A DNA stretch of 8,668 bases from NCBI GenBank assembly GCA_902783095.1, contig CACZPX010000287.1, forward strand, positions 1 to 8,668, in the 5' to 3' direction. Below, piece by piece: positions 7,570 through 8,668 of the stretch. Below the pieces are notes generated by a model, which was not told the DNA's origin, made no database searches, and worked only from the letters and a program-made list of their open reading frames with translations. Numbering within the stretch: position 1 is the first letter of the stretch; each line of letters starts with the position of its first letter. This stretch comes from an uncultured Lachnospiraceae bacterium (lineage in GTDB: Bacteria > Bacillota > Clostridia > Lachnospirales > Lachnospiraceae). Made by a program: the position numbers and the translations under genes.

Positions 7570-7604
7570 GAAGGATGACGCCGCGGATGCCATCCTTCTT
7601 TTTT
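7570..7604 (+). terminator. Intrinsic terminator after sbcC and within the second MATE leader
   Basis: An 8-base-pair inverted repeat, GAAGGATG (7570-7577) with CATCCTTC (7591-7598), encloses a 13-base loop and is followed by six T residues (7599-7604). G:U pairs could extend the stem outward. There is no matching T tract for the opposite strand, so it acts on + strand transcripts only. It could end the sbcDC transcript 75-109 bases past the sbcC stop. It also lies downstream of the 7510-7537 promoter, so it may stop or attenuate that transcript. Confidence 0.8.
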
Positions 7605-7617
7605 GCAGAGCCGGCAG

Positions 7618-7646
7618 ACCGGATGCGGGCAGAGACCTGCCCCGGT
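7618..7646 (+). other. Possible RNA hairpin in the leader of the second MATE gene
   Basis: ACCGG (7618-7622) can pair with CCGGT (7642-7646), and GGCAG (7628-7632) with CTGCC (7637-7641), leaving a 5-base bulge and a 4-base loop. No T run follows, so it is not a terminator. It lies 38 bases before the MATE start and could be part of a folded leader or chance pairing in GC-rich DNA. Confidence 0.3.
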
Positions 7647-7683
7647 ACGCCGCCGGCGCTTTTGCGGGAGATCAGAGCGGAAC

Positions 7684-8668
7684 ATGTTGGGGATTGAGCA
7701 GCTGAAAAACGCGGACATGAAGGAGAAGTACAAAACGCTCCTGAAGATCGCCTGGCCGGCGTCGCTGGAGGGCGCGCTGATGTCGCTGATGAACGCGTTT
7801 GACACCATGATGGTGGGCCGGCTGGGGCCGGCTGCCATTGCGGCGGTGGGCCTTTGCGGGCAGCCGCGCATGCTGATGCTGGTCTTTACCCAGGCCATGA
7901 GCGTGGGGACCACGGCCATCATTGCGCGCCGCTTTGGGGAAAAGCGGCAGGAGAGCGCCGTCTCCTGCGTCAAGCAGTCGCTGGCCATCGTCACGATCCT
8001 GGGCGTCTTTATGAGCCTGATCGGGATCTCCTGCGCCACCGGGCTGGTCTCGCTGGCCGGTGCAAACGACGAGACCAGAGAACTCGCGGCCACCTACTTC
8101 CGCGTGATCGCCGCGGCCTTTATCCTGAACAACTGGTCCTTGAGCATCTGCGCAGCCATGCGCGGCATAGGCGAGACCAGGATCACCCTCAAGGTCAACA
8201 TGACCTCCAACGTCGTAAACGTGGCGCTCAACTACTGCCTGATCGAGGGACATCTGGGCTTCCCGGCCCTGGGCGTGAAAGGCGCTGCCCTGGCCACGGC
8301 CATCGGCACCGGCATCTCCTGCATCATGGCCGTCAGCATGCTCTTTCGCAAGGGCTATCTGTGCCCGCGCGGCACCGGTTTTCTCCGCTTTGATAAGGAG
8401 ACCGTGGGCAGCCTGATCAAGGTGGGCGGCGGTTCCGTCTTTGAATCCGTCTTTCTGCGCATCGGTTTTATGATGAATACCCGCCTGATCGCGGGGCTGG
8501 GCACCGTCCCCATGGCCACCAACCAGGTGGTGCAGCAGTGCACCAGCTTTTCCTTTACACTGGGCGACGGCATCGCCTCCGCCGGGACCGCGCTGGTGGG
8601 CAAGTCGCTGGGCGAAAAGGACGTAAAGAAGGCCAGCGATTATATCGAGGTGGCAAAGCACGTGTCCA
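7684..8668 (+). CDS. MATE family efflux transporter (3' partial)
   Basis: An uninterrupted frame from ATG 7684 runs off the window end, giving 328 codons of an expected 440-460. The N-terminal region has the MATE TM1 pattern: Pro25, Asp40 and VGRLG (44-48). Pro25 and Asp40 are spaced like Pro26 and Asp41 of the archaeal PfMATE, whose Asp takes part in cation coupling. Several further hydrophobic segments follow, with the internal-repeat motif GVKGAALATAIG (197-208) typical of the family. It should be an inner-membrane, ion-driven exporter; the substrate is unknown, and a fused domain beyond the window cannot be excluded. The ribosome binding site is poor (GGGAG at 7666-7670 is 13 bases away), and no better in-frame start is seen nearby; Met12 (ATG 7717) also lacks a site. 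It is set apart from sbcC by a 188-base gap with its own promoter and a terminator. Confidence 0.93.
   Translation, partial: MLGIEQLKNADMKEKYKTLLKIAWPASLEGALMSLMNAFDTMMVGRLGPAAIAAVGLCGQPRMLMLVFTQAMSVGTTAIIARRFGEKRQESAVSCVKQSLAIVTILGVFMSLIGISCATGLVSLAGANDETRELAATYFRVIAAAFILNNWSLSICAAMRGIGETRITLKVNMTSNVVNVALNYCLIEGHLGFPALGVKGAALATAIGTGISCIMAVSMLFRKGYLCPRGTGFLRFDKETVGSLIKVGGGSVFESVFLRIGFMMNTRLIAGLGTVPMATNQVVQQCTSFSFTLGDGIASAGTALVGKSLGEKDVKKASDYIEVAKHVS

Noticed and set aside
7854..8393. 179-codon + strand frame inside the second MATE gene
   Set aside because: It is out of frame with the transporter, rich in Arg/His/Gly, lacks a ribosome binding site and has no membrane segments.
7672..8661. 329-codon open frame on the - strand opposite the second MATE gene
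   Set aside because: The + strand frame from 7684 has the MATE Pro/Asp/VGRLG pattern and hydrophobic segments. The - strand product is His/Asp/Gly-rich and resembles no family.
1..8668. CRISPR array, insertion sequence, tRNA or rRNA
   Set aside because: No regularly spaced direct repeats, no transposase-like frame with terminal inverted repeats, and no tRNA or rRNA pattern were seen on reading the sequence.

Overview
The window is GC-rich DNA from what is most likely a Gram-positive gut-type Clostridia (Lachnospiraceae or Oscillospiraceae grade). This placement rests on strong AAAGGAGG ribosome binding sites, short intergenic gaps, SpoIIE/RsbW/RsbV-type regulators and the sbcD-sbcC gene pair. 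It is an inference from style and gene content, not a database match. Every gene that can be supported lies on the + strand, and the long open frames on the - strand look like GC-rich shadows.

Region 1 (1-2571) is a partner-switching module. It opens with the last residues of a PP2C/SpoIIE-type phosphatase that run in frame, without a stop, into an RsbW-like ATPase (anti-sigma kinase fold). A small STAS protein (RsbV/SpoIIAA-like antagonist) follows, then a 583-residue protein that joins a complete MATE efflux transporter to a second RsbW-like ATPase domain at its C-terminus. No sigma factor is visible. The module therefore holds a phosphatase, a kinase, a phosphorylatable switch protein and a membrane transporter carrying its own switch-binding type of domain. 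This suggests that the output may be the transporter itself, and it is the most novel feature of the window.

Region 2 (2597-7495) holds a 152-residue protein of unknown function followed by sbcD and sbcC, which overlap by ATGA. SbcD has all the Mre11-type metal ligands. SbcC has both ABC ATPase halves and a central CPVC zinc hook. Together they form the SbcCD (Mre11-Rad50-like) nuclease that processes DNA ends and hairpins. Gaps of about 25 bases and shared orientation allow one transcript from the switch module through sbcC.

Region 3 (7496-8668) has a near-perfect housekeeping promoter (TTGACA, 16 bases, TATAAT), closely followed by an intrinsic terminator and then a second, conventional MATE transporter that is cut off by the window end. 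The promoter-then-terminator order implies either a terminated short leader RNA or attenuation of the second transporter.
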